Below, piece after piece: positions 1 through 11,098 of a DNA stretch of 64,000 nucleotides. The position numbers and the translations under genes were made by a program. Origin of the DNA: Sphagnum compactum (lineage: Eukaryota > Bryophyta > Sphagnopsida > Sphagnales); assembly GCA_965153455.1 (NCBI GenBank), contig OZ234499.1, positions 15,868,271 to 15,932,270 on the forward strand, given 5' to 3'. The notes beneath the pieces were generated by a model. That model was given only the letters and a program-made list of their open reading frames with translations, had not been told where the DNA came from and ran no database searches. Position 1 is the first letter of the stretch; each line of letters opens with the position of its first letter.

Positions 1-484
1 TGAGAGGAATACAAATGAACAAGTTCTTACATCAACTTTGCCCCCATTAATTGTTCCCATGATGCTTTGTATTGACGGGGAATGGAAAGTTCACAAGATG
101 GGTTCAATATGATATTTGAATCCTACCAAACAAGTTCATTTATGAACACACCAATGCATATTATGTTAGGGTTGCTTGTTGCTAGGTTTAATGACTTTAG
201 TAAGTGTGAACTTTGTGCATCCTAAAAAGATTAGGGTTTTTGCACATTTATGATTAGATTAATGCTTTTTTAATGTGACAAACCAACCCCCGACTACAAG
301 ATAGTGCCTTTTGCATGTTGCTAAAATAGTTGCAAATATTGGACCAAGTCGAACCTAGAACCAAGTTCAATATAATACCGTAGTAGTATCCTAGCAAGTT
401 CAACACTAAATAATTATGAGTAAAAAAAGAGTCATGAATTTTGACGAATAATTAAAGTGTACTTAACAAGCAAAAAAATACTTT

Positions 485-725
485 AACAATTTCTTAATGG
501 TTATGTCAAAATCTTAGAAAAAAATACACTAAATATTGAGCATCGAAGTGTTGAACTTGCTAGGCTACTTCGAAAGTGGTTGAGCTTTTTTTTTCTTCCC
601 ATCGTAGCAATTTCTTAATGGTTATGTCGGAATCTTAAGAGAAAATACATTAAATATTCAACATCAATACGTTGAACTTGCTAGCAAAGTAACTTGCTAG
701 GCTATGTTGCTAGTGACCGACTTTT
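485..725. repeat. two-copy tandem repeat, about 121 bp
   Basis: The phrase AATTTCTTAATGGTTATGTC starts at 488 and again at 609, a spacing of 121 bp. Each copy continues through an AAATATT segment, GTTGAACTTGCTAG and a run of T. The copies differ by scattered substitutions and small insertions, so this is an old local duplication. Confidence 0.75.
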
Positions 726-984
726 TTTTTCCATCTTTGTCTATGATCAAGATGTATGTATGCATGCACTAGAATGTGACAATTTCACATCACCAAACAT
801 CACACCATACCCATAAGTCAAGCCAATATTTTTTAATACTTGCCTTCATACACACACCCATAAATGAACACACAAAACTCGATCTCTTTCTTGGTTGGAT
901 GACGTAAGAAAATCCAAACACAATATTTCAAAATTAGGCGTTTGATCATAGGCATGGTTTTGAACGATGGCAAGTGAACACATA

Positions 985-1285
985 TGTGTATTGATCGGCT
1001 AAGTTATGCACTATTAATTATTCAAATGTTTGGTTGTAAGCCTATGCTCGATGATGGGCATGTTTACCCTATCAATGTCCATTGATAGGTTTGATGGGCA
1101 TGTTTACCCTATCGATGTCCATTGATTGGTTTGATTATGCACTATTATTGCGACGTTTGGTTGTAAGCTTGTGTTTAGTGATGGGGGCATGTTTACTCTA
1201 TTCACATTCATTCATCGACTCGGTTTTGCACTATCATTGAAGCGTTCAATTGTTAGGCTTGTGTTCGACGATGGGCATGTTTATT
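985..1285. repeat. degenerate tandem repeat with GATGGGCATGTTTA motif
   Basis: About three diverged copies of a unit of roughly 100-130 bp run in tandem. They share TGCACTAT, a GTTTGGTTGTAAGC-like phrase and ATGGGCATGTTTACC. An inner 40-bp duplication containing CCCTATC(A/G)ATGTCCATTGAT is also present. There is no coding potential. Confidence 0.65.
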
Positions 1286-1614
1286 AAGTGTTAGAAAATG
1301 ATTTGAGTTTTGACCTGGTTATCGTCGGTTATCAAGTCGACTATTGATAACCTACCAATCAGTTTTCGATTGTTTTGATAACCAATTAAATTGATAACCA
1401 TTTCATATGGGATTCTCAAAAATCCGTTAACATACCTTGATGACCTCATAATTATCGTCCAGGTAGGCTATCAAACTTGAAACAAAAATACGCTTTATTT
1501 TTTTAAAAAAAAGAAAAGAAAAAAAAAGAAAAATAATTCTAATTGATTTTTAAAACAACTTATAACCAGCTAGAAACCGACAGAATACCAGGCAGTTATA
1601 AACCGGTTATTTCA

Positions 1615-1765
1615 TAACCTACCCTTATGCATAACCAGCGGTTAAAACACCCCAAGTTTCTGGATAAGCTACCCTCATGCATAACCAGCGGTTAACACCC
1701 CAAGTTTTTGGATAGCCTGCCCTCATGCATAGCCAACGGTTATGAACCAGCTTTTTTTGATAACC
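1615..1765. repeat. three-copy tandem repeat, about 50 bp, ATAACC-rich
   Basis: Three consecutive units of about 50 bp each contain a CC(C/T)TCATGCATAACCAGCGG-like phrase followed by a CACCCCAAGTTT phrase in the first two. The surrounding 1300-1620 is also rich in ATAACC/GGTTAT words. It lies about 0.55 kb before the ATG of the C2-domain gene, so it may sit in that promoter. Confidence 0.7.
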
Positions 1766-1889
1766 TACCCGGAAACCAAGAGGAACGACTGCGGGGTTGT
1801 GATAACCGGCGTGGCGGGCCGGAAAAGGGAGGCCGCACGAAACTAATACCCGGAGGTTATTAATATGTAAAAGCGAAATAACCGGCCGA

Positions 1890-2306
1890 CACTGGTGGTT
1901 GGCGTCGTTGCCGACGGGCAGGAACGCGCGTGTGGCTGACTTGGTACGTCTTCCGCGTTCCGACACTCGTTCGCTGCTGCTGCTGCGACGCTCCTCTCCC
2001 TCGTCGGTCTCCCTCTCACAACTCGCCTTCTCTTGTGAACATATATGCTCTGAGAGCAAGCAGTTGTTCCCATCATCGTTTTCAAAAATCTGAGTGTGGA
2101 CACATTTGCAGTTCCTCTGTTTGTTTGCGAGAAAAAATCTTTGCAAGACTGAGTTTTGAGCAAAATTTCCAAGTGTGTTTTTTGAGTGTGAGCGTGAGCG
2201 AGTGAGTGAGTGGGTGGGTTGTGGGTATTTTTTTGTGTTGGTTTTTGTGTGCGTGTGTGTGTGTTTTGAGTGATTTGTGTGGTTAGTTAGAGCCATCATC
2301 ATCATC
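1890..2306 (+). promoter_or_regulatory. probable promoter / 5' leader of the C2-domain gene
   Basis: GC content rises sharply here compared with the AT-rich DNA before it. The stretch contains CT-rich tracts (about 1975-2030) and GT- and GTGA-rich tracts (about 2170-2275), a composition typical of plant 5' leaders, and ends in ATC repeats abutting the start codon. No transcription start can be fixed from sequence. Long open frames seen on both strands here look like composition effects. Confidence 0.4.
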
Positions 2307-5024
2307 ATGGTGTCGTCCCGTCTCACGGTAGATGTGGAGCAAGCAAGCTTCAATACCTTTATCCTTCCAGGTATATTATACGCAGTGAATCCTCGATGGT
2401 TTCACGTCTGTTTGTTATTATTTTTTTCTGCTGTGTTTTTCTTTTCTCTTTTTTCCCTTCGTCTCTTGTATGGGTCTTTTGGTCATCTTTCATTATCGCC
2501 TGTTGATGATTGAAGGGTATGTTTACAAGTGATGAATTTTCTTTGTTTCTCTTATCTCTCAGACCTCCTCGCTCCAGCTCTTTTCAGCTTGTTGTTGTTG
2601 TTGTTGTTGTTGCGGGGGGGGATGGATTTTGTGCTGTTGAAAACACTGAATTGATTGAGAGGGTTTATGATTGTTGTGGGTATGCGGTGCAGGGACCTGG
2701 CAAGCGCTCATCATCTGTGGCCAGCACATCCGGGAGCATACCCACGCTGTTCAAGGTTCGGCCAAAGACTCGTTCAAGTTTCCCCCCTTTTTCCCATCTC
2801 ACAAACATGATGCTATCTATTATTGTGCTTTTTTTTAGGGTTTAGGAAATTGTTGCTGTGTACAAGACAGTGGCACGGCCTTTGTGTTTCTTTTTGCTGG
2901 CTAGATATATATAACCAAAAAAACTATATTAAAAGTAAAAGTGCTAAAATCAAGTGCTTTTGAGTTCTTCAATAGCCAGAATTTGACCAAAATTTTAAGA
3001 AAAAAATGCCAGATTTCTATACATGGTTCAAGTATGTTATTATTACCTATTATTATTACCTAGTATGGGCCAAAATCCCTTAAGCTACTATACTCTATAA
3101 TGAATCTAAACACAATATGGCTTGCCTTGGTAGGCAAGGCCAGAAAAGGAAAAAAAGGAAGAAGAAAGTTGATGGATGTAGTGGAAGGCTGCAGGTACAG
3201 AGACAGACAGGTGCACAACTGATTGTGTCTGGAATGCACGCATGACACTAGAGCTGCAGCAAAATGAGGAGGTTAAACATCTTGAGATACGGCTGTTTCG
3301 GAACCAGGAATATGTGTGCAATGCCATGTAAGTTGAGCTCTGAAACTCAACTGCGTCTTCTCTTTCTCCTTTTGCTCTTCCACCTGTTTCCCTATATGTG
3401 CATACCAGTGTTGGGTGGGTTACCCAGTTTGGAGGGTTAGAAGTTAGAACCACCAGTTCCAATTAGTAAAAACCCAACTGGAACAAGGAATCACCTGAGG
3501 TAGCAAATGCTACAAGTTGAAATGTGAATTGTGCTCTGGATGTAGGGTGCCTTTGCAGGAAAATACTGGAGAAAGTCAGTGGTATGAATTGGAGACATCA
3601 CCAGGCGAATCATGTGGCCATGTGAAGCTTATGTTTACCTGGGCTTTGCAAGGTCCTCAGGTGTGTAATATTCTATGTGGGAAACCGTCAACTCTACTTT
3701 AGAGCCTTCTGGTCTTCTGGAGTCTTTTCTCACACCACATAGTGTCTAAATCATTGGATATCGATTTTGCACGTTTCTCTTCCAGCAAATTGAAGTTGCT
3801 GCTAATTCTGACATTAGAAACCAAATCTAGTCTACTCTCTGGCTTATGAACATCATTCCAACATTCATGAACATGCTCTTTTCAATGGGTTTGCACTTGG
3901 AAAAACTCTGACCATTTGACTTTTATAGTCACCAATGATGAGGAGTGGTTTGATGTGAGCAGATTAGACCCAAGGGGGATGGAACTTACACTCGTGCCTC
4001 TTACCATAGTGGAAGGGTGTTTGCGGGTCATGTACCTCCACAACATGGGACCTATGTCAACAATGGTGGACCAGTGGCAACTCCTGGGTCAGATAGAAAT
4101 GGTGGCTATCAGCAGATGCCTCAAGGATATGGTGCTTATGCTGGTTATCAACCGCCAGTTCCATATCAGCAACGTGAGAGTTATACTTTGGAGCAACAAG
4201 GGCATACTTATCAGCAAAGCATCCATGGTATGTTCTCAGTCAATTGAACAGGATCATAAATAGCAAGCATTCTAGCAAGAAGGTTGTTGCCAGGTGCTTT
4301 TTTGAACATGCCATGCCTATGCTTGCACATACTTGTGGGTGCCTTCTTCTGACATGACCTTGTTGATTGCTCCATCTCTTGAGGATGAGCTACCACCACA
4401 CTTGCGCACAGAGATCTCCTCTTAAGCACAATCAAAGTTTTGAAGGAAGATTGATAGTTCAGAGCAGTATGAAAGGATCTCTCTGTGGGACTGAAATGAA
4501 AGTTGCTTATGTGTAAACCCACATCCTGACAAGAAGAGATTCTGAATACTATGGTGCCGGTTAAAAGCATTCAAGGAAAAAAATTTGACCCTTTTCAGCA
4601 CAGCATATAACTGGTTCTAAGTGGCCACACTACTTACTACCTCTTGTGTTTTTGTGGCGCAATTCAAACATGGGTTTGTTGTTTTGTGCCCCCTCCCAAG
4701 TAGTATAGAGCAAATGGTCTTGTGATGGACCTTTTCTCAAATTACTTTAACAAGGACTGTTGCTTCTTCATAGGACAATACACTCAAGACTATCGGAATG
4801 GAGGAGTTGCCCAACCTCATGCAAGCCATGCACATGGAGGAAACACCCACAATCAATCTGCAGTAGGCAATGGGTATGCACCAAGTTACTCGTATGTAGC
4901 ACCCCCTGCTGATTATGGAAGCGGCTCATATCAACACAACGGCTCATATCAACACAATACACCTGGCAGAAATCAGTTTGATGATGAACAACGCAATGGT
5001 TATTACAGGAGACCTAATCAGTGA
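2307..5024 (+). CDS. C2-domain protein with Gly/Gln/Tyr/Pro-rich tail (six exons)
   Basis: Six exons join with matching phases: 2307-2370, 2693-2755, 3195-3327, 3546-3660, 3963-4227 and 4774-5024. They give 297 codons including TGA (296 aa). Residues 1 to about 125 read as one C2 fold: an opening strand SSRLTVDVEQAS, then WQALIICGQHIREHTH, then CVWNARMTLELQ (the WN motif of C2 domains), EVKHLEIRLFRNQ, and WYELETSPGE with VKLMFTW. The rest is low-complexity, rich in Gly, Gln, Tyr, Pro, Asn and His, ending NGYYRRPNQ. C2 domains often bind phospholipid, sometimes with Ca2+. The acidic Ca2+-binding loops are not clear here, so Ca2+-independent membrane or protein binding is as likely. The architecture recalls plant SRC2-like proteins, but orthology is not shown. 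Intron 2 contains transposon remnants. The weakest joins are the exon 4 acceptor (a TAG just before GGTGCC) and the small exons 1-2. Confidence 0.7.
2889..3145. repeat. MITE-like remnants in intron 2 of the C2-domain gene
   Basis: Bases 2889-3047 match one arm of the TAGCCAAA-type inverted-repeat element at 39081-39578: both contain AAAGTGCTAAAA, the AATAGCCAGAATT phrase and TTTCTATACATGGTTCAAGTA-like sequence. Bases about 3065-3145 match 21110-21205 (shared ATAATGAATCTAAACACAATAT and a TTGCCT..AGGCAAGGCCA phrase). Both are dispersed non-coding repeats. Confidence 0.7.
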
Positions 5025-7173
5025 GGGGAAGATTGCGTGCTTAGTAGCAGCAAGCTCCCTTTTGTTAGAGATGTTGGAACTGACATATCTGAAACCGTCA
5101 TTTGGTAGTTGCAACAAATGCCAAATTGGTAGACTGCAAAACACAATAGCTTTGATATACACTTGTATTTGGATGCAATGGAGAGAGACCATGTAGGAAT
5201 TCATCATTGAAAAGACCTGATAGAATTAAATTGTTTGCAGCAAAGAATTTAACTACTTCCTTGGATTTTATGGTTGTACATACTCCTGGAGGACGTTGAA
5301 CATTAAGCACTAAGTTAATTTTTGTGTGAAGGTGTAGTTTATAGTCGTGGGGGTGGAGATGCTCTTAACACCATCAATTACCTAATTCAAGGTATGGGAT
5401 AGTAGATCTGAACCAAACTTCTTAAACCATATTTCATCCTTCCAATTTTCAGACCCAATAGAAGAAAAGTATATCTTTGAGGTCCTATTCACAACATGAA
5501 GTTCTTAATCATATGTTGACAATATTCAAATTTATGGATAAACATTCATAACATATTGTAGCATTGAGGACTTAATAACCAAAGTCAATGGGACTTGTGG
5601 TCGCCATATAAAAAATGGTTTTCGGGTCCAATTCACCAAATAGGGTGTGTTGAATGTGTTGTATTTTGGTAAATGGATGCAAGCTAAAGTGTTATGCCAA
5701 TGCATGTTCTCAAGAATCACATGAGTACTTAGGGTTGAAATTCAAAGTCAAAAACCTAATTTGAAGGTTGGGCAAAATGTTGATCCTATTTCAATAGTTC
5801 ACAAATACACCACTCATAACAAAGGAAATTGATAGTTTAACCCTATACAGGTGAAGAGCCAATCAATCATGCATATAGTTAGCAAACTAAATGTCTCATG
5901 GGTTATGATGTATAATATTCCCAAGAACTATTTATCAAAAAAATATTGTGTTCTTTTTGAGGCATGTATCTTTAAAAAGCACATATTTGATTTTAACTAT
6001 ATGAAATTAAAAGTTCATAACAAAAGAATTGCCACTTTCGGCATACGCATGTGGTCAAAAAAACTTATTGATAATTGTTGCATCAAGGCTTAACCCTCTA
6101 AGTTTAAACTGATTACTCCCACATCTTTATTACATTTACCTTCATCCATGGTTTTTGATGTACAAGTCTTGAAGAGTAAAAGAATTCACATAAGGACAAC
6201 TCTATTCATTCAGTTTCCATTCATAAATCCTTTTGCACTCACTAAAATCTTTCACAACCTCCATGGATCATGTTATTTTGCTAGCTTTTATGTCCTTGAA
6301 ATATATACATGTTTTCTCAAATCACACTTTTAGGTTCCTAGATTGAATGGACTTAATGGTCCAATTTTAAAAGTTGTAAATTGCATATATCCTATAAAGT
6401 TTTGTAACACATATGAAGAGTTGCAAATCAATTCAACAAGGAACAAAGTTGCATTCACATTGCAAAAGTTATAACAAATTTCAAATTTTCTTAAATCCAA
6501 ATCTTTAATTTTGGGCATCTTTTTTGTTGCTTGTGGTGCAACCATATGGCATGGAAAGCTTAATGTCATGAATCACAAGCATAACTTCAATTAAAAATAA
6601 ATAAAATTGCAATATCCAAATTGACTAATAAAATGAATTAATTACTATTGTGGTTGACACCCCCGGGGGTAATGTTTATTCTTCTTCAATCCATTTCAAT
6701 TCTCAACTATCCTTGCAAGGTATTTCCTCTATATTTTCATACATTCATTGCCATTGGGCACATTTAAATTTGATGTTGTTGTATCAAGTATCATTTACAA
6801 ACCTTGTTAATACTAATATGTTTCTTGATGTGTGGGACACCAAGTCATTCATAATAATTAATGTTTCACACCAAACTAGAGCATGGAATTGTTATTGTTA
6901 AGATGTTTCAACTATAACTCCATAGATGACAACATCATTTCAATCGGTGGAATCAAATAAACATATTGTAATCCTCCTTTTGAGTTCAACATTGATTTAT
7001 ATCTAAATTCATACACTTTCGTAAAACAAAAAAGGTTAAATGACTCAATTTTTTTTGCTTTCTATGTATTTTGGACAACGCTTCATTATCCTTTTTGTTT
7101 TTTACACCATGACATGCATATTTGTATGATTTGAAATTGTTTGCAATTGAAGTTTGTAATTTCAAATGTTGTT
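5025..7173. other. intergenic, AT-rich, no gene seen
   Basis: This lies between the C2-domain gene stop and the convergent P450 gene stop. The first few hundred bases are probably the 3' UTR of the C2-domain gene. Short open frames exist on both strands but none shows a recognisable motif or consistent splice structure. Confidence 0.55.
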
Positions 7174-10100
7174 TCAAACATGACAATAAAGTATTATATG
7201 CTTGTCAACGGTGACACATTTGTAGAATAGTAGGGTAGTAGAGTCTATTGCATCAAATTGTTGGAATTTGTGAACCCACCTATTTGTACCATCCTTGCGC
7301 TCCAATTTTAAAACAATTCCATGCATGGAATTGTATTCACCATTTTTGATAGAATATTGCCTACCTCATTCATTTTCTTGGATTTAAGGTTGCCCACCTA
7401 TCGGACCTTCCCACACATCAAATTGCATATTTTCACAAGTGTTAATTGATCAATCCGCTAAAATAACAATTTTAAAAATCGGGTGCCTTTGAATAAAAAA
7501 CATACACATAGAATGCAAGAGAAGAGTTACATATAAACTTTCACTCACCTATATTTGGTCGTGAAATGATGCAAGAAAATAAACATTTCTAGTTGTGCTA
7601 ATTCTCTTCCTAGACACACGTGTGCACCGTTCCCAAAAGGTGTATAAGTAAATGGCTTTGGTGCCACCTGCAAACACATAACGTTGCTATTAATCCCATT
7701 ATTCAAAGACATCTTATTCACCATACTCTTGTAATTCACCAAAATAATACGCACACATCACTTATTATAAAATTAATGATTAAATTTAAGACAAAACACC
7801 AAGATATACATGTGTCATACATATAATTTCTCATCACTACATTGTAATTTCCCTTACTTATGTACTCTGAAAAATAATCTATAAAAAAAAGGGAGAAAGT
7901 TCATTCATATACATCACACACCATGTACATCGCACCAACGGAACTTCCAATATAGTTTGTTAATCCACACACAAGGTGAACAATAAAATTAAGAGGTTGT
8001 ATTGTAGTGAGAAACCTCGAATCGATTATGATCAAACTTGTTAGGAGAAGGGTAGTTTTGAGCATCAAGGTGGAATGTTGTGTGTACCACCATCACCCTC
8101 CAACCTTTTGGTATTAAATAACCTATATGCATTTCCCTGAACAAATTTGTACTTGAAATGTATTCCGAGTGCCGACCTCCACATTCCCTCTTTCAATGAA
8201 ACATTAACATATACATCTTTTCTTTCTCAAAGTACATTGCATGTTGTTAATGGTTATTTACCCTCACACTTAAGCATTGAAATCACATCAACTATTTATT
8301 TGGGTCTATGAAATATATCAAGAATCTCAAATTTATTTGTTGAAAAAACGTATTACCATTATATGCAATGTCTTCAAGAGCTTCCCGATATGAGAAGTCA
8401 ACGACATTGGCAATTCTAAGTGTTTCTTTTATCACCTATATTCACGAGAATTAGGACAATCAAGCCAAATTGTGCAACTTTTTTTGACATTCTTGTTTCC
8501 AATAGTTGTCTTTTGTTATTATGTATGTACATGATGGTTGCACCCACAAAAAGAATAAAATTCATGTATGCTCAATTTGTTATGATAAATTTTGATTGAA
8601 TGTTAGATAATTGATACCCGTTGGGTGATCAACATGTCCTTGATGTCAGTCCATGTCAAGGGTTGATCCGGAACTTGCTTTCTTTGCACAATCTTGTCAT
8701 GTTCATCCTACACAAGCTTGCAAAAGTGGTCTTGATTAAAAGACAATCCAAAAAGACCCAAACTAACATTCTTTTAACTTTCATCACCATTGTAGATTTT
8801 ATATTCCAATATCATATATATATATATATATATATATATACCTATATCAAATAGATATATATTTATATATCAAGATACATGACCAAACATGTAGTGTGAG
8901 TGCTCCAACTGAAAAACCTGAAGGTGGGTAGGTTTATCCTACTCACCTACCTACTTGACCCTATTGGATAGGTAGGTAAGTAGGTTTAGATAATGTACAA
9001 TTTTTAATCACACAAACTAACCGATATCACATATGTTTTTGTTGTAACCCAAAAGAAGACATTTTTTTATGACATTTGATTCGAATATTGAGGCCATTAG
9101 AGAATTTTGGGATTAGAATTGGGTTGATACCGTAAGTTCATCCAACAAGGATGCATTTTCTCTTAGGTTTTTTAATGTCCATGTGAGAGCAGCTCCCGTA
9201 GCATCATGTGCAGCAAAAAGGAGAGTAAGAACATTTTCACGTAATTCTCGGTTACTCATAGGAATTTTTTCATCGTCCTCGGCATCCATTAGTATACCCA
9301 GGATGTCAACATGTTGTATAGTTCGTGATTGTCTTCTTCGATTCACAATTTTGTCCACAAGTTCACATGCCTTGTATCGTCCCTGGGAAGTGCATTATTA
9401 GATGGTCATCAAACCAAAGTTTTAAAATACCTTTCATTTTGCTTGCCTTCACTAAATTCTTCGCATTGAAATTTGAAATTCTTTGATTAATGTATGCACT
9501 AAATATTTTAATGTAAACTTATTGAAGCAAAAATAGCAACACCGAACTATAAATTGACCCAAATTGTAAGTTAAGTTGATGGGAATTCATAAAAAGATAA
9601 AAACTTACTTGACAAGCCTTAAAGTAATTGGTGCCGGGGAAGTAGAGACGCCAACATCCCAATCCTTTTATGATGCATTCACAAGCCTTGGTAAGCTCCT
9701 TGCGATCATTTTCGGATTGTTGTCCCAACACGAAGAGAGTGGCCACATTGAATGCATACTGTGCCCATCTCTTGGCCAATTCCGTTAACTATTCACTACA
9801 ACGTCTAGATCATAGATCAAATTGTTGAAGCCCTTGAAAATTAATTAATCTCGCACAAAACGTCTTGTGTAGAGTAGAATACAATGGTGGTTTTTTAAGT
9901 AGTTTACAAACTACTACTTTCATATTATGTTTGTATGTATCATAACATTTGAACCCAAATGCAAAAATTTGGAAATTGGAGGATTTTTTTTTTCAAAACT
10001 GAAATGTTCACATGTATGATTGGGATTCATGAACCCAAAATTAGTTAAATATTATAGTTTTCAGATGTTACTTGATTTTGAGCTTTTTTGTCTCCAAAAA

Positions 10101-11098
10101 AAATCAGCATAATTGAAAGCTTTAAAGGGAGTTGGAACATTAGTTTTTCTTAATGAAAACCCTAAAAAAAAGAAAACCATTAAATAATTTTCTGGGTTGA
10201 AAGCAAATTTGGAATTTGATTGTGTCAAATTAAAATGAGGGTAATGGGTAGTACAAGCTTTGCCTCTTGCAATGCATTCACAGTCCTTCCTTCCCATGAG
10301 CGCATAAGACTAATGGCCCAAGCCTCTAGTTGTGGAATAAGCTTGTGGAGATGGAAAAGTGGGACTTGAAGTTGCTTCCTCAACTTCATGTGTAGCCTAT
10401 GGTTTTCAATGTAGCCAAAAAATCGGTATCCAAGTGCATCCTCAACAAATGGCAATCCACGGCGTCGAAACAAATGAGGATGTTCCACCAAAACAAATTT
10501 TGCCGCTTCGGGACTAGTTGTCACAATTGATGGGTACCCAAAAACATGTGTTTTAAAAAGCTCCCCATACCTGCAATAAAATCCCTCAACCCTCTAGTCA
10601 CATGTACAAGAAAACCCTAATATTAATTAAGAATACATTGGCATGCATTTGGTACACACAAAATGGAAATTTTAAAGTAAAGTTTTTTTATAAAAAAAAA
10701 ACTCACGTTCTTTGTCTAATCATATAAAACTTTTGTTGTTGTGATCGTAAGGCAAACGTCTCACCAAAAAAAGGCCAACCCATTGAACCAAGAGGCAAAC
10801 GTAAGCCTGGACGAGAAGGCAAACAAAAAGGCAAGAATGGTAGCATTGATAACAATGTTAGACTCCCTAACCCGACTACCATCACGATTGCCGCCCTTCC
10901 CAAGTGCATGGAAGCCAAAAAGCCCTTCAACTTTTGTATAGTTTGCCCATTTGAAGACATAAAATCCATGCAACCTTGAAGCCATTGTGAAACCCTATGA
11001 AGCCCGGATATAATGGACTTTTGTAGTACTTCACATAAGCTTTTCAACATGCTCTTGCATGTTACAACCCACTCCTTGATCGTTGAATCGATCTCCAT
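7174..11098 (-). CDS. CYP85-clan cytochrome P450, CYP707-like (nine exons)
   Basis: Nine minus-strand exons join with consistent phases: 11098-10707, 10570-10255, 9788-9609, 9382-9131, 8707-8618, 8435-8357, 8122-8016, 7667-7549 and 7360-7174. They give 574 codons including TGA. Motifs in order: a hydrophobic anchor near residues 82-98, then Pro/Gly-rich LPLGSMGWPFFGE; the YRFFGYIENHRLHMKLRK region; I-helix LLFAAHDATGAALTW; K-helix KETLR (ExxR); GYLIPKGWRV; FDHNRFE; and haem loop PFGNGAHVCLGRELAQLE. The FGNGxHxCxG form without Arg, followed by TTKYR, is characteristic of CYP707, the ABA 8'-hydroxylases, which are ER-anchored monooxygenases. Oddities: about 80 residues precede the membrane anchor; a C-terminal tail of about 40 residues follows LERKDG; and the conserved Thr after the I-helix Asp is Ala. 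The last exon uses a TAG acceptor and is the least certain. The substrate is unknown; other CYP85-clan families remain possible. Confidence 0.87.
8815..8841. repeat. (TA)n microsatellite in P450 intron 4
   Basis: An uninterrupted run of alternating T and A of about 26 bp, in the intron between the exons at 9382-9131 and 8707-8618. More TATA-rich sequence follows it. Confidence 0.9.
8922..8995. repeat. CCTA/GGTA inverted-repeat microsatellite
   Basis: CACCTACCTACTT is followed after a short spacer by a GGTAGGTAAGTAGG phrase, so the two sides can pair as a hairpin. It lies in P450 intron 4. Similar clusters occur at about 18375-18432, 31811-32030 and 37560-37690. Confidence 0.65.

Larger units (their letters stand above)
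1..1890. other. AT-rich intergenic DNA with local tandem repeats
   Basis: No coding exon could be supported on either strand; open frames are short and frequently closed. It holds three tandem blocks listed separately (about 485-725, 985-1285 and 1615-1765). The last one lies just upstream of the C2-domain gene leader, so this stretch probably includes that gene's promoter. No TATA box or other element could be assigned with confidence. Confidence 0.6.

Noticed and set aside
1625-2353. 242-codon open frame on the minus strand
   Set aside because: It overlaps the leader of the C2-domain gene, is built from His/Thr-, Ser/Arg- and repeat-encoded stretches (including the 50-bp tandem units), and has no motif.
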